From JBHHZJ01 sp046758005 (lineage in GTDB: Bacteria; Pseudomonadota; Alphaproteobacteria; Kiloniellales; J153), in NCBI GenBank assembly GCA_046758005.1, contig JBHHZJ010000131.1, forward strand, positions 1-7,522: 7,522 bases of DNA, read 5' to 3'. Made by a program: the position numbers and the translations under genes. The notes under the pieces are model-generated. The model made no database searches. It was not told the origin of the DNA and saw only the letters and a program-made list of their open reading frames with translations. The stretch's first letter is position 1. Each line of letters starts with the position of its first letter. Positions 1 to 6,400 of this stretch are shown here, piece by piece.

Positions 1-1302
1 GCGTACTACGAGCTCGGCTGGGGCGGCTGGTGGTTCTGGGACCCGGTCGAGAACGTCTCGTTCATGCCCTGGCTGATGGGCACGGCGCTGCTCCATTCGG
101 CGATCGTGGTCGAGAAGCGCGACGCCTTGAAGTCCTGGACCATCCTGCTCGCCATCCTGACTTTCTCGCTCTCGCTCATCGGTACCTTCATCGTGCGCTC
201 GGGCCTGCTCAGCTCGGTGCACGCCTTCGCCACCGATCCGGCGCGCGGCGTGTTCATCCTCTTGCTCTTGTGCGTGGCGATCGGCGGGTCGCTGGTGCTG
301 TTCGCGCTCCGCGCCCCGGCGCTCAAGGCCGGCGGCCTGTTCGCCCCGGTCAGCCGCGAGGGGGCGCTGGTGCTCAACAACCTGCTGCTGTCGTGCGCCT
401 GCGCGACGGTGTTCCTGGGCACGCTCTATCCCCTGTTCCTCGAGGCGGTCGTGGGCGACAAGGTCTCGGTGGGGCCGCCGTTCTACAACAAGACCTTCGT
501 GCCGATCATGGCGCCGCTCGTCGCCGCCATGGCGGTGGGCCCGTTGCTGTCCTGGAAGCGGGCCGACCTGCCCGGCGTGCTCGGGCGGCTCAAGCTCGCC
601 TTGGCGGCCGCGGTCGTGGCGGCGCTGCTGGCGGTCCAAATGCGCGGCGGGCCGGTCCTGGCCGTGCTGGCGATGGGCGTGGCCGCGTGGCTGTTCGTCG
701 GCGCGCTCGGCGATTGGGCCGCGCGGATCAAGCTGTTCCGCGTCCCGCTCGGCCACAGCCTGCGCCGGGCGCGCAACCTGCCGCGCTCGGCGCACGGCGT
801 GACGCTCGCCCACGCCGGCCTGGCGGTCGCGATCGTGGGCATCGCCGCCTCGGCAAGCTGGAAGGTCGAGGAGGTGCGGATCATGCGGCCGGGCGAGAGC
901 TTCGAGGTCGCCGGGTACAGTTACCGCCTGGAGCGCGTCGACCGGGTGCAGGGCCCGAACTACTTCAGCGACAAAGGCACCATCACCGTCACCCGCAACG
1001 GCGACTTCGTCGCCCGCCTGACGCCCGAGAAGCGGCTCTACCCGGTGCAGAACCAGCCGACCACCGAGGCGGCGATCCACACCACGGGGCTGGCCGACCT
1101 CTACACCGTGATCGGCGATCCGGACGGCAACGGCGGCTGGACCGTGCGCGTCTTCTACGAGCCGATGGTGCCCTGGATCTGGGCCGGGGCGCTGATCATG
1201 ATCCTCGGCGGCATGGTGTCGCTCAGCGACCGGCGGCTGCGGGTCGGCGCGCCGACGCGCCGCCGCCCGGCGCCGCGCGCGGCGGCGGCGGTACGGGCAT
1301 GA
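1..1302 (+). CDS. ccmF: Cytochrome c maturation haem lyase subunit CcmF (5' truncated by window edge)
   Basis: CcmF is the large inner-membrane subunit of the System I haem-ligation complex. It works with CcmH and CcmI to transfer haem from CcmE to the CxxCH motif of apocytochrome c. The open frame enters at base 1 and gives 433 residues, so roughly the first third of a usual ~650-residue protein is missing. Seen here: the Trp-rich WWD haem-handling motif (WGGWWFWDPVEN, about residues 7-18), several hydrophobic segments, a conserved His in SSVHAF (about residue 74) and another in AIHTTGLADLY (about residue 360). These match the paired haem-ligand histidines known in this family. A last membrane segment (PWIWAGALIMILGG) precedes a short Arg/Ala-rich tail. 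The stop codon overlaps the ccmG start as ATGA, indicating translational coupling. Identity is very secure; only the N-terminus is unseen. Confidence 0.97.
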   Translation, partial: AYYELGWGGWWFWDPVENVSFMPWLMGTALLHSAIVVEKRDALKSWTILLAILTFSLSLIGTFIVRSGLLSSVHAFATDPARGVFILLLLCVAIGGSLVLFALRAPALKAGGLFAPVSREGALVLNNLLLSCACATVFLGTLYPLFLEAVVGDKVSVGPPFYNKTFVPIMAPLVAAMAVGPLLSWKRADLPGVLGRLKLALAAAVVAALLAVQMRGGPVLAVLAMGVAAWLFVGALGDWAARIKLFRVPLGHSLRRARNLPRSAHGVTLAHAGLAVAIVGIAASASWKVEEVRIMRPGESFEVAGYSYRLERVDRVQGPNYFSDKGTITVTRNGDFVARLTPEKRLYPVQNQPTTEAAIHTTGLADLYTVIGDPDGNGGWTVRVFYEPMVPWIWAGALIMILGGMVSLSDRRLRVGAPTRRRPAPRAAAAVRA

Positions 1303-1868
1303 GCGTCGCGGCGCGCGGCCTGGCCAGCCCCAGGCGGCTGGTTTACCTGCTGCCGGCGCTGATCTTTGCCGTGGTGGCGGCGTACTTCCTCTGGGGCCTC
1401 GACCCGAAGCGCGACCCGCGTTTGGTGCCCTCCGTGATGATCGACAAGCCGGTACCCGAGTTCGACCTGCCGCCGATCGAGGGCACGGACGGCCCGGGTC
1501 TGTCGTCGGCCGACTTGCGGACCGGCGAGGTCACGCTGGTCAACGTCTTCGCCTCTTGGTGCATCCCGTGCCGGGTCGAGCATCCGCTGCTCATGGAGCT
1601 GAAGCGGCAGGGCGTGCGCCTGGCCGGGATCAACTACAAGAACAAACCGCAGGAGGCCCGCGCCTGGCTCGCCGAGCTCGGCAACCCTTACGCCCGCATC
1701 GGCGCCGACGTGAGCGGCCGGGTCGGCATCGATTGGGGCGTTTACGGCGTGCCCGAGACGTTCGTCGTCGATGGCAGCGGCCGCATCCGCTACAAGCACA
1801 CCGGACCGATCGACCGGACCGCGCTCGACGGGACGATCCGTCCGCTGCTCAAGGAACTCGCCCGATGA
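1299..1868 (+). CDS. ccmG: Thiol:disulfide interchange protein CcmG/DsbE
   Basis: CcmG is a membrane-anchored periplasmic thioredoxin-fold reductant. It keeps the apocytochrome haem-binding cysteines, and the CcmH cysteines, reduced before haem attachment. The 189-residue product has a basic N-terminus, one membrane anchor at about residues 13-32, and a thioredoxin domain from about residue 50. The active site is WCIPC (Trp87, Cys88, Cys91) in the context VFASWCIPCRVEHP. The characteristic DsbE segment GVYGVPETFVVDG (147-159) carries the cis-Pro at 152. Length is normal for the family. The ATG overlaps the ccmF stop by four bases, and the stop overlaps the ccmH start in the same way. No start further upstream is plausible because that frame only shadows ccmF. 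The dipeptide between the cysteines is Ile-Pro; this position varies within the family and is not evidence of altered function. Confidence 0.96.
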   Translation: MSVAARGLASPRRLVYLLPALIFAVVAAYFLWGLDPKRDPRLVPSVMIDKPVPEFDLPPIEGTDGPGLSSADLRTGEVTLVNVFASWCIPCRVEHPLLMELKRQGVRLAGINYKNKPQEARAWLAELGNPYARIGADVSGRVGIDWGVYGVPETFVVDGSGRIRYKHTGPIDRTALDGTIRPLLKELAR

Positions 1869-2347
1869 GGGGCCTGTTGCTCGTCCTTGCCCTGCTGTGG
1901 GTGGTTCCGGCCTGGGCGGTCGAGCCGGACGAGATGCTGGACGACCCGGTGCTGGAGGCGCGCGCCCGCGCGCTGTCGAAGGAACTGCGCTGCCTGGTCT
2001 GCCAGAACGAATCGATCGACTCCTCGAACGCCAGCCTGGCGCGCGACCTGCGCATCCTCGTGCGCGAGCGAATGGTGGCCGGCGACAGCGACGACGAGGT
2101 GAAGGCCTTCCTGGTCGCCCGTTACGGCGATTTCGTGCTGCTCGATCCGCCGGTCAAGCCGACGACCTACCTGTTGTGGTTCGGGCCGGGGCTGATCGTG
2201 CTCCTCGGCGGCGCCGGCGTGGTCTTCTATTTCGTCCGCCGGCGCGCGGCCCCGGGCGGGGCGCACGCCCCGCTCAGCGCCGAGGAGCGCGACCGGCTCG
2301 ACCGGCTCCTGGACGAGGCCGGCTCCCCGCCGTCGGCGGGCTCCTGA
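1865..2347 (+). CDS. ccmH: Cytochrome c maturation protein CcmH (short CycL-type)
   Basis: This periplasmic, membrane-anchored protein carries a redox-active cysteine pair that reduces or docks apocytochrome c for haem ligation with CcmF. The 160-residue product has a signal peptide (about 1-18, ending PAWA before VEPDE). The family motif LRCLVCQNESIDSS follows at 41-54, with cysteines 43 and 46. A helical domain ending in ARYGDFVLLDPP comes next, then one membrane helix at about 103-124 followed by a basic stretch. The short Ser/Pro-rich cytoplasmic tail shows this is the CycL-type protein without the fused TPR (CcmI) domain found in E. coli CcmH. It is the last gene of the ccm cluster here; the next gene is an unrelated transporter ATPase 168 bases on, so a separate ccmI must lie elsewhere if present. 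The ATG overlaps the ccmG stop by four bases. Confidence 0.95.
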   Translation: MRGLLLVLALLWVVPAWAVEPDEMLDDPVLEARARALSKELRCLVCQNESIDSSNASLARDLRILVRERMVAGDSDDEVKAFLVARYGDFVLLDPPVKPTTYLLWFGPGLIVLLGGAGVVFYFVRRRAAPGGAHAPLSAEERDRLDRLLDEAGSPPSAGS

Positions 2348-2417
2348 ACCCGGCGGCGCGGCGCGGTCGCGCGCCCGCGCAACCCCTCGACCGATCGCTG
2401 AAGCCGCTGTTTTTGCT

Positions 2418-2446
2418 TTGAATCCGGGGCCGAAGCCCAATAGCTT
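2418..2446 (+). promoter_or_regulatory. Candidate sigma-70-type promoter upstream of the ABC importer operon
   Basis: In the 168-base gap after ccmH, TTGAAT (2418-2423) and TAGCTT (2441-2446) are separated by 17 bases. They match the consensus -35 and -10 boxes at four and three of six positions. The stretch is noticeably A/T-richer than the flanking genes. The match is weak and the call rests mainly on position, ahead of the first transporter gene. Confidence 0.25.
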
Positions 2447-2454
2447 GCCTGCCT

Positions 2455-2464
2455 GCAACGTTGC
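2455..2464. repeat. Perfect 10-bp palindrome GCAACGTTGC upstream of the importer operon
   Basis: GCAACGTTGC equals its own reverse complement. A second AACGT occurs 12 bp downstream (2469-2473, within AACGTAAC). The palindrome lies just after the candidate -10 box and about 50 bases before the ATPase start, a position where an operator could sit. A regulator binding here is inference; a 10-bp palindrome can also arise by chance. Confidence 0.3.
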
Positions 2465-2515
2465 CTCTAACGTAACAAGAAAGAAGGAAGAAGGTCACAG
2501 GGAGACTTTTCGGGG

Positions 2516-3310
2516 ATGGCGGAGGCAGCCCCCGTCGCTTCGCCCGCCGAGGCCGCGCTGGTCTGCGAGGACATCCACAAGAGCTTCGGCTCGCTCGAGG
2601 TCCTGATGGGTGTCTCGCTGACGGCCCGCGAGGGCGACGTGATCGCCATGCTGGGCGCGAGCGGCTCCGGCAAGAGCACCTTCCTGCGCTGCATCAACCT
2701 GCTCGAGACCCCCGATTCCGGCCGGGTCTACGTGCGCGGGGAGCTCATCCGCATGACCAAGGCCCGCGGCGGCCGGGTCGTCCCGGCCGACCACGACCAG
2801 GTCGACCGGATCCGCGCGCGCCTGGGCATGGTGTTCCAGCAGTTCAATCTGTGGTCGCATATGACGGTGCTGCAGAACGTGGTCGAGGCGCCGATCCACG
2901 TCCTGAAGGTGCCCAAGGCCGAGGCGATGGAGCGGGCCAAGGCCGTGCTCAGCAAGGTCGGCCTCGACGACAAGCTCGACTACTATCCGGCGCACCTGTC
3001 CGGCGGCCAGCAGCAGCGCGCGGCGATCGCCCGGGCGCTCGCCATGGAGCCGGACGTGATGCTGTTCGACGAGCCGACCTCGGCCCTCGACCCGGAACTG
3101 GTCGGCGAGGTGCTGCGCGTCATTCGCCGGCTCGCCGAGGAAGGCCGGACCATGATCGTCGTCACCCACGAAATCGGGTTCGCCCGCGAGGTCTCCACCC
3201 ACGTCGTCTTCCTCCACCAGGGCCGGATCGAGGAAGAAGGCCCGCCCAGGGAGGTGTTCGGCGGGCAGAAGTCGGAGCGATTCCGGCAATTCCTGGCCAG
3301 CCACCTGTAG
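2516..3310 (+). CDS. ATP-binding subunit of a polar/basic amino acid ABC importer (HisP/ArtP family)
   Basis: This cytoplasmic ATPase powers uptake of a polar, probably basic, amino acid through the two permeases encoded downstream. All nucleotide-binding elements are intact in the 264-residue product: Walker A GASGSGKS (47-54), Q-loop FQQ (107-109), ABC signature LSGGQQQR (161-168), Walker B VMLFDEP (181-187), D-loop SALD (189-192) and switch His218. The RCINLLETPDSG and FQQFNLWSHMTVLQN segments are typical of the polar amino acid (HisP/GlnQ/ArtP) subgroup. The ATG at 2516 is preceded by AGGGAG at 2499-2504, an 11-base spacing. The gene is first in an ATPase, binding protein, permease, permease cluster, the order of E. 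coli artPIQM rather than hisJQMP. Family membership is certain. The substrate cannot be fixed from the ATPase, so no symbol is given. Confidence 0.95.
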   Translation: MAEAAPVASPAEAALVCEDIHKSFGSLEVLMGVSLTAREGDVIAMLGASGSGKSTFLRCINLLETPDSGRVYVRGELIRMTKARGGRVVPADHDQVDRIRARLGMVFQQFNLWSHMTVLQNVVEAPIHVLKVPKAEAMERAKAVLSKVGLDDKLDYYPAHLSGGQQQRAAIARALAMEPDVMLFDEPTSALDPELVGEVLRVIRRLAEEGRTMIVVTHEIGFAREVSTHVVFLHQGRIEEEGPPREVFGGQKSERFRQFLASHL

Positions 3311-3375
3311 CGGCGCGGCCAGGGAGCGGATTTGTCTCACCGAGGTTCGAGAATCAACAACAGGGAGCTCAAGAC

Positions 3376-4155
3376 ATGAGGAAACTTCTTACCGCTTTGG
3401 TTGCGGTCGCCGCCCTCGGCCTCGTGGCCGGCGGCGCATCGGCCGGGGCAAAAAAGGTGCGGATCGGCACCGAGGGCGCCTACCCGCCGTTCAATTACAT
3501 CGATGCGAACGGCAAGCTGCAGGGTTTCGACATCGATATCGCCAAGGCGCTCTGTCAGGCGGCAAATTACGACTGCGAGTTCGTGGTCCAGGATTGGGAC
3601 GGCATCATTCCCGGCCTCCTGGCCAAGAAGTACGACGCCATCATCGCCTCGATGTCGATCACCGAGGAGCGCAAGAAGAAGGTCGACTTTACCGGCAAGT
3701 ACTACACCACGCCGGCCAAGTTCGTGGCCAGGAAGGGCGCCGACATCGAGATCAGCAGGGAAGGTCTCAAAGGCAAGAGCGTGGCCGTGCAGCGCGCCAC
3801 GATCCACGAGAACTTCCTGCGTGACAACTACGGCGACATCGTCGACATCAAGGCTTATGCCACCCAGGACGAGGCCAACATGGACCTCGCCTCGGGCCGC
3901 GTGGACCTGGCGCTCGCCGACTCGGTGGCCCTGCTCGAGGGCTTCCTCAACACCGACGCCGGCAAGGACTTCGAGTTCGTCGGCCCGGACTTCACCGATC
4001 CCAAGTGGTTCGGCGAAGGTGCGGGGATCGCCGTGCGCAAGGGCGAGGACGACCTGCGCGAGGGGCTCAACAAGGCGATCGCCCAGATCCGCGCCGACGG
4101 CACCTATCAGAAGATCAACGCCAAGTGGTTTGACTTCGACGTCTTCGGCGACTGA
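3376..4155 (+). CDS. Periplasmic substrate-binding protein, basic amino acid type (LAO/HisJ/ArtJ family)
   Basis: This protein captures the amino acid in the periplasm and delivers it to the membrane permeases. The 259-residue product begins with a classic signal peptide (MRKLL, hydrophobic core, cleavage likely after ASA at residue 23). The type 3 solute-binding fold follows: GTEGAYPPFNY (31-41), GFDIDIAKAL (50-59), IIASMSITEER (89-99) and the C-terminal GTYQKINAKWF (242-252). Cys60 and Cys67 are seven residues apart, like the disulfide pair of E. coli HisJ and LAO protein. By position, Tyr36, Ser92, Ser94, Arg99 and Asp182 correspond to HisJ ligand contacts. Glu33, Ala91 and the IH pair at 143-144 differ from HisJ. 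AGGGAG at 3362-3367 lies 8 bases before the ATG. A strong hairpin follows the stop. An arginine, lysine, ornithine, histidine or opine ligand is likely, but which one is not decided. Confidence 0.93.
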   Translation: MRKLLTALVAVAALGLVAGGASAGAKKVRIGTEGAYPPFNYIDANGKLQGFDIDIAKALCQAANYDCEFVVQDWDGIIPGLLAKKYDAIIASMSITEERKKKVDFTGKYYTTPAKFVARKGADIEISREGLKGKSVAVQRATIHENFLRDNYGDIVDIKAYATQDEANMDLASGRVDLALADSVALLEGFLNTDAGKDFEFVGPDFTDPKWFGEGAGIAVRKGEDDLREGLNKAIAQIRADGTYQKINAKWFDFDVFGD

Positions 4156-4172
4156 GCGGAGTCTGTTAGTTT

Positions 4173-4214
4173 GCAGGCGCCACCGTCCGCGGACCAACCG
4201 GCGGTGGCGTTTGC
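4173..4214 (+). terminator. Intra-operon stem-loop after the binding protein gene (attenuator or partial terminator)
   Basis: The arms 4173-4187 and 4200-4214 form 15 consecutive pairs including three G-U pairs, with a 12-base loop. The core CGCCACCG/CGGTGGCG (4178-4185 and 4202-4209) is perfect. If only the core and the inner pairs form, the base of the stem is followed by TTTGCCTTT, a loose U-rich tail like that of an intrinsic terminator. It begins 17 bases after the binding protein stop and ends 48 bases before the first permease. Such hairpins are known in binding-protein transporter operons, where they protect the upstream mRNA and limit downstream expression; that role here is inference. 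Confidence 0.65.
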
Positions 4215-4262
4215 CTTTCCCGCGCCCGGCAGGGGGCGAGCGCACGGCGATCGAACGGGACG

Positions 4263-4952
4263 ATGATCGACCTCAAGGGCTACGGCTGGATGCTCTGGGA
4301 CGGGCTCCAGCTCACCATCGCCGTAGGCCTTTGCTCCCTGGCGGTGGCGCTCGCCCTGGGCCTGCTCGGCGCGTGGGGCAAACTGTCGTCCTCGCGCGCG
4401 GCCCGCGCCACGGCAGACACCTACACGACGGTGATCCGCGGCGTGCCGGAGCTGATCCTCATCCTGCTCGTCTATTACGGCGTGCCGACGCTGATCCAGG
4501 ACGCCGCCACCGCCTTCGGCTACGAGATCCTGATCGACTTCAATTCCTTCCTGGCCGGCTTCCTGACCATCGGCTTCATCTACGGCGCCTTCGCCACCGA
4601 GGTGTTCCGCGGCGCGTATCTCGCCGTGCCCAGGGGCCAGATCGAGGCGGCCTACGCCATCGGCATGAGCCGCACCCTCATGGCCCGGCGCATCCTCCTG
4701 CCGCAGATGTGGCGCTTCGCCCTGCCGGGCCTCGGCAACGTGTGGATGGTGCTGATCAAGGCCACCGCGCTCATCTCGGTCATCCAGCTACCGGAGCTGA
4801 TGCGCAATTCCGATATCGCGGCGCGGGCGGTGCGCCTCCCGTTCACCTTCTATTTCGCGGCCACCCTCATCTACCTGGGCATCACCGTCGTCTCGATGAG
4901 CCTCCAGCAGCGCGCGGAGGCCTGGGCCAATCGCGGCGTGCGGCGGAGCTGA
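4263..4952 (+). CDS. Amino acid ABC importer permease, HisQ/ArtQ type
   Basis: This is one of two inner-membrane subunits forming the translocation pore. The 229-residue product starts with MIDLKGYGWMLWDGLQLT, a usual beginning for the polar amino acid permease family. It has about five hydrophobic segments and the RGVPELILILLVYYG motif (59-73) typical of HisQ-type subunits. The cytoplasmic EAA loop (EAAYAIGMSRTLMARRILLP, 128-147) docks onto the ATPase. The ATG follows ACGGGA by only two bases and no better ribosome site is seen, so initiation may be modest, in keeping with the hairpin just upstream. The second permease gene starts 15 bases after the stop. Assignment as the Q-type rather than the M-type subunit rests on the RGVPEL motif and gene order. 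Confidence 0.93.
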   Translation: MIDLKGYGWMLWDGLQLTIAVGLCSLAVALALGLLGAWGKLSSSRAARATADTYTTVIRGVPELILILLVYYGVPTLIQDAATAFGYEILIDFNSFLAGFLTIGFIYGAFATEVFRGAYLAVPRGQIEAAYAIGMSRTLMARRILLPQMWRFALPGLGNVWMVLIKATALISVIQLPELMRNSDIAARAVRLPFTFYFAATLIYLGITVVSMSLQQRAEAWANRGVRRS

Positions 4953-4967
4953 GGCGGGGGGCGCGCG

Positions 4968-5705
4968 ATGGACCTGGAAATCGTCTGGGAAAGCCTGCCG
5001 CGGCTCTTCGAGGGCAGCCTGCTGACGGTCCAGATCACGGCCATCAGCGTGGTGATCGGCCTGTGCCTGGCGATCCCGTTGGCCATGATGCGGCTGGCCC
5101 ACAACCCCCTCGTGTGGATGCCGGTCTACGGCTACATCTTCTACTTCCGCGGCACGCCGTTCATCGCGCAGCTGTTCCTGATCTATTACGGCAGCGGGCA
5201 GTTCCGCGAGACGCTGGAGGCGGCGGGGCTGTGGGTGTTCTTCCGCGAGGCGTATTTCTGCGCGGTGCTGGCGCTCACGCTCAACACCGCCGCCTACACC
5301 GCGGAGATCCTGCGCGGCGCGATCCTGGGGGTGCCCTTCGGCGAGATCGAGGCGGCGCGCGCCTGCGGCATGTCGCGCGCTCTGCTCTACCGCCGCATCA
5401 TCCTGCCCAAGGCCTTCCGCCTGGCGCTGCCGGCCTATTCCAACGAGGTGGTTTTCCTCCTGCAGACCACCTCGATCGTCAGCATCATCGCGCTCATGGA
5501 CCTGACCGGGGTGGCCCGCGTCATCATCGCGCGCAGCTTCGAACCCTATAAGCTCTTCATCACGGCGGCGATCTTCTACCTGGTGATGACCTACGGCATC
5601 CTGTTCGTCTTCAAGCGGGTCGAGTACTGGCTGTCGGGCCACCTGCGCGAGCGGCCCGAGGCGAAGGTCGAGGCATCGGCCGCCGACGCCATCGCGGTGC
5701 GGTAG
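4968..5705 (+). CDS. Amino acid ABC importer permease, HisM/ArtM type
   Basis: This second pore subunit pairs with the preceding permease. The 245-residue product has the M-type motif FRGTPFIAQLFLIYYGSGQF (60-79), then REAYFCAVLALTLNTAAYTAE (93-113 region) and an intact EAA loop beginning EIEAARACGMSRALLYRR (126-143). ALPAYSNEVVFLLQTTS (153-169) follows, and the last membrane segment ends near residue 215. After it comes a short charged, Ala-rich cytoplasmic tail (RERPEAKVEASAAD) that is not part of the family core. A purine-rich GAGGCGGGGG (4951-4960), overlapping the stop of the previous gene, probably serves as the ribosome site, suggesting coupled translation. It is the last gene of the importer operon. 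It ends 18 bases before the stop of the converging minus-strand gene, and no convincing terminator is visible between them. Confidence 0.93.
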   Translation: MDLEIVWESLPRLFEGSLLTVQITAISVVIGLCLAIPLAMMRLAHNPLVWMPVYGYIFYFRGTPFIAQLFLIYYGSGQFRETLEAAGLWVFFREAYFCAVLALTLNTAAYTAEILRGAILGVPFGEIEAARACGMSRALLYRRIILPKAFRLALPAYSNEVVFLLQTTSIVSIIALMDLTGVARVIIARSFEPYKLFITAAIFYLVMTYGILFVFKRVEYWLSGHLRERPEAKVEASAADAIAVR

Positions 5706-5723
5706 CGGCCGGAGATCCGCGGT

Positions 5724-6320
5724 TCAGGCCGGCTGGCGGCGCTTGGCGGCGACGGCCCGGCGGTCGACGTCGGCGCCTTCGGGCACGCTCAGCCCGGCGC
5801 CGCGCAGCGCCCTCAGCACGATGGCCCGGTGGGTCGTTCCCTCCTCGGCGGCGCGCAGCCGAATCTGGCGGATCACCCCGCGCGGCAGGGTGACCTGGAA
5901 GGCCGCGTCGTCGCCGTCGTCGGGTTCGGGCTCGGCGGCGGCCCCGACCTCGCGCGGGAGGGCTCCTCCCGGCGGCCCGTCGGCGCGGTGGCTGGCCAGA
6001 TCGACCACGCCCCGGCCGTGGGACGGCGCGGGCGCGTCCGGAGGACTCGCCGGCCCGACCTCGACCGCGGGGCGCTTGCGCGCCAGCCACGGCAGCGCGC
6101 CCGGCTTGCGCGCCGTCGGGCGGGTGTCCGCCGCCGCAGGCGCGCGGCCGGGCTTCGGCATCGCCGGGGCGGGGCCGCGGCCGGTCTCGGGCCCGGCCGG
6201 CGCCGGGGGCGTGCTCTCGGGCCGTGGCCCGGTCATGAACATCGGCCTCTCCGGCCAGGGTTCCTGCGGCCGGCGCAGGAACTTCGGGATGCTGTTCAGG
6301 AAATCGTCGTCGCAGGCCAT
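5724..6320 (-). CDS. Uncharacterised protein with proline-rich N-terminal region and C-terminal ribbon-helix-helix-like domain
   Basis: I do not recognise this 198-residue protein by name. It opens with an acidic/aromatic block (MACDDDFLNSIPKFLRR, 1-17) that looks like a short conserved motif. About 115 residues rich in Pro, Ala, Gly and Arg follow and are probably disordered. The C-terminal segment at 141-177 fits a ribbon-helix-helix DNA-binding fold: strand FQVTLP, helix RGVIRQIRLRAAEEG, turn, helix THRAIVLRALRGAGL. A basic tail (DRRAVAAKRRQ) ends the protein. High GC at third positions and a structured C-terminus argue for real coding. I chose the ATG at 6320 because GGGGGAG lies just before it; a GTG at 6368 in frame has no ribosome site. 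It converges on the importer operon and follows the rhomboid gene on the same strand after a 124-base gap holding phased repeats. DNA binding is inferred from the fold pattern only. Confidence 0.75.
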   Translation of the reverse strand: MACDDDFLNSIPKFLRRPQEPWPERPMFMTGPRPESTPPAPAGPETGRGPAPAMPKPGRAPAAADTRPTARKPGALPWLARKRPAVEVGPASPPDAPAPSHGRGVVDLASHRADGPPGGALPREVGAAAEPEPDDGDDAAFQVTLPRGVIRQIRLRAAEEGTTHRAIVLRALRGAGLSVPEGADVDRRAVAAKRRQPA

Positions 6321-6371
6321 CGCTCCCCCCGGCAGCGCGCGTCGCGCATCCGGCCAACAGATCAACACCTC

Positions 6372-6400
6372 AACAAACTTAGGAGGTTAGGGTTAATCAA
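6372..6400 (-). promoter_or_regulatory. Weak candidate promoter for the ribbon-helix-helix-like gene
   Basis: Read on the minus strand, TTGATT (plus coordinates 6395-6400) and TTTGTT (6372-6377) are 17 bases apart. They match consensus boxes at four and three of six positions. The -35 box overlaps one of the phased TTAA half-sites, an arrangement seen at response-regulator-activated promoters. The sequence match alone is weak. Confidence 0.22.

Noticed and set aside
30..1298. Long open frames on both strands across ccmF and the ABC genes that look like large proteins
   Set aside because: They are rich in Arg, Ala, Gly and Pro with no domain structure. This is the usual by-product of high-GC coding sequence read in the wrong frame.
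2360..2375. GGCGCG-GTCG-CGCGCC hairpin 13 bases after the ccmH stop, as a terminator of the ccm operon
   Set aside because: The stem is only 6 bp in very GC-rich sequence and no T-run follows it; the nearest TTTTT (2410-2414) is 35 bases away without an adjoining stem.
2427..2438. GGGC-CGAA-GCCC mini-hairpin upstream of the importer ATPase
   Set aside because: A four-pair stem is expected by chance at this base composition, and it falls in the spacer of the candidate promoter.
5706..5731. CGGCC/GGCCG pairing between the converging genes as a bidirectional terminator
   Set aside because: It is only five pairs with a 16-base loop, no A/T tails, and part of it lies inside the minus-strand coding sequence.
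6321..6368. N-terminal extension of the ribbon-helix-helix-like protein to a GTG at 6368
   Set aside because: The sequence before the GTG has no ribosome site, whereas GGGGGAG precedes the ATG at 6320 and the protein motif starting MACDDDF looks like a true N-terminus.
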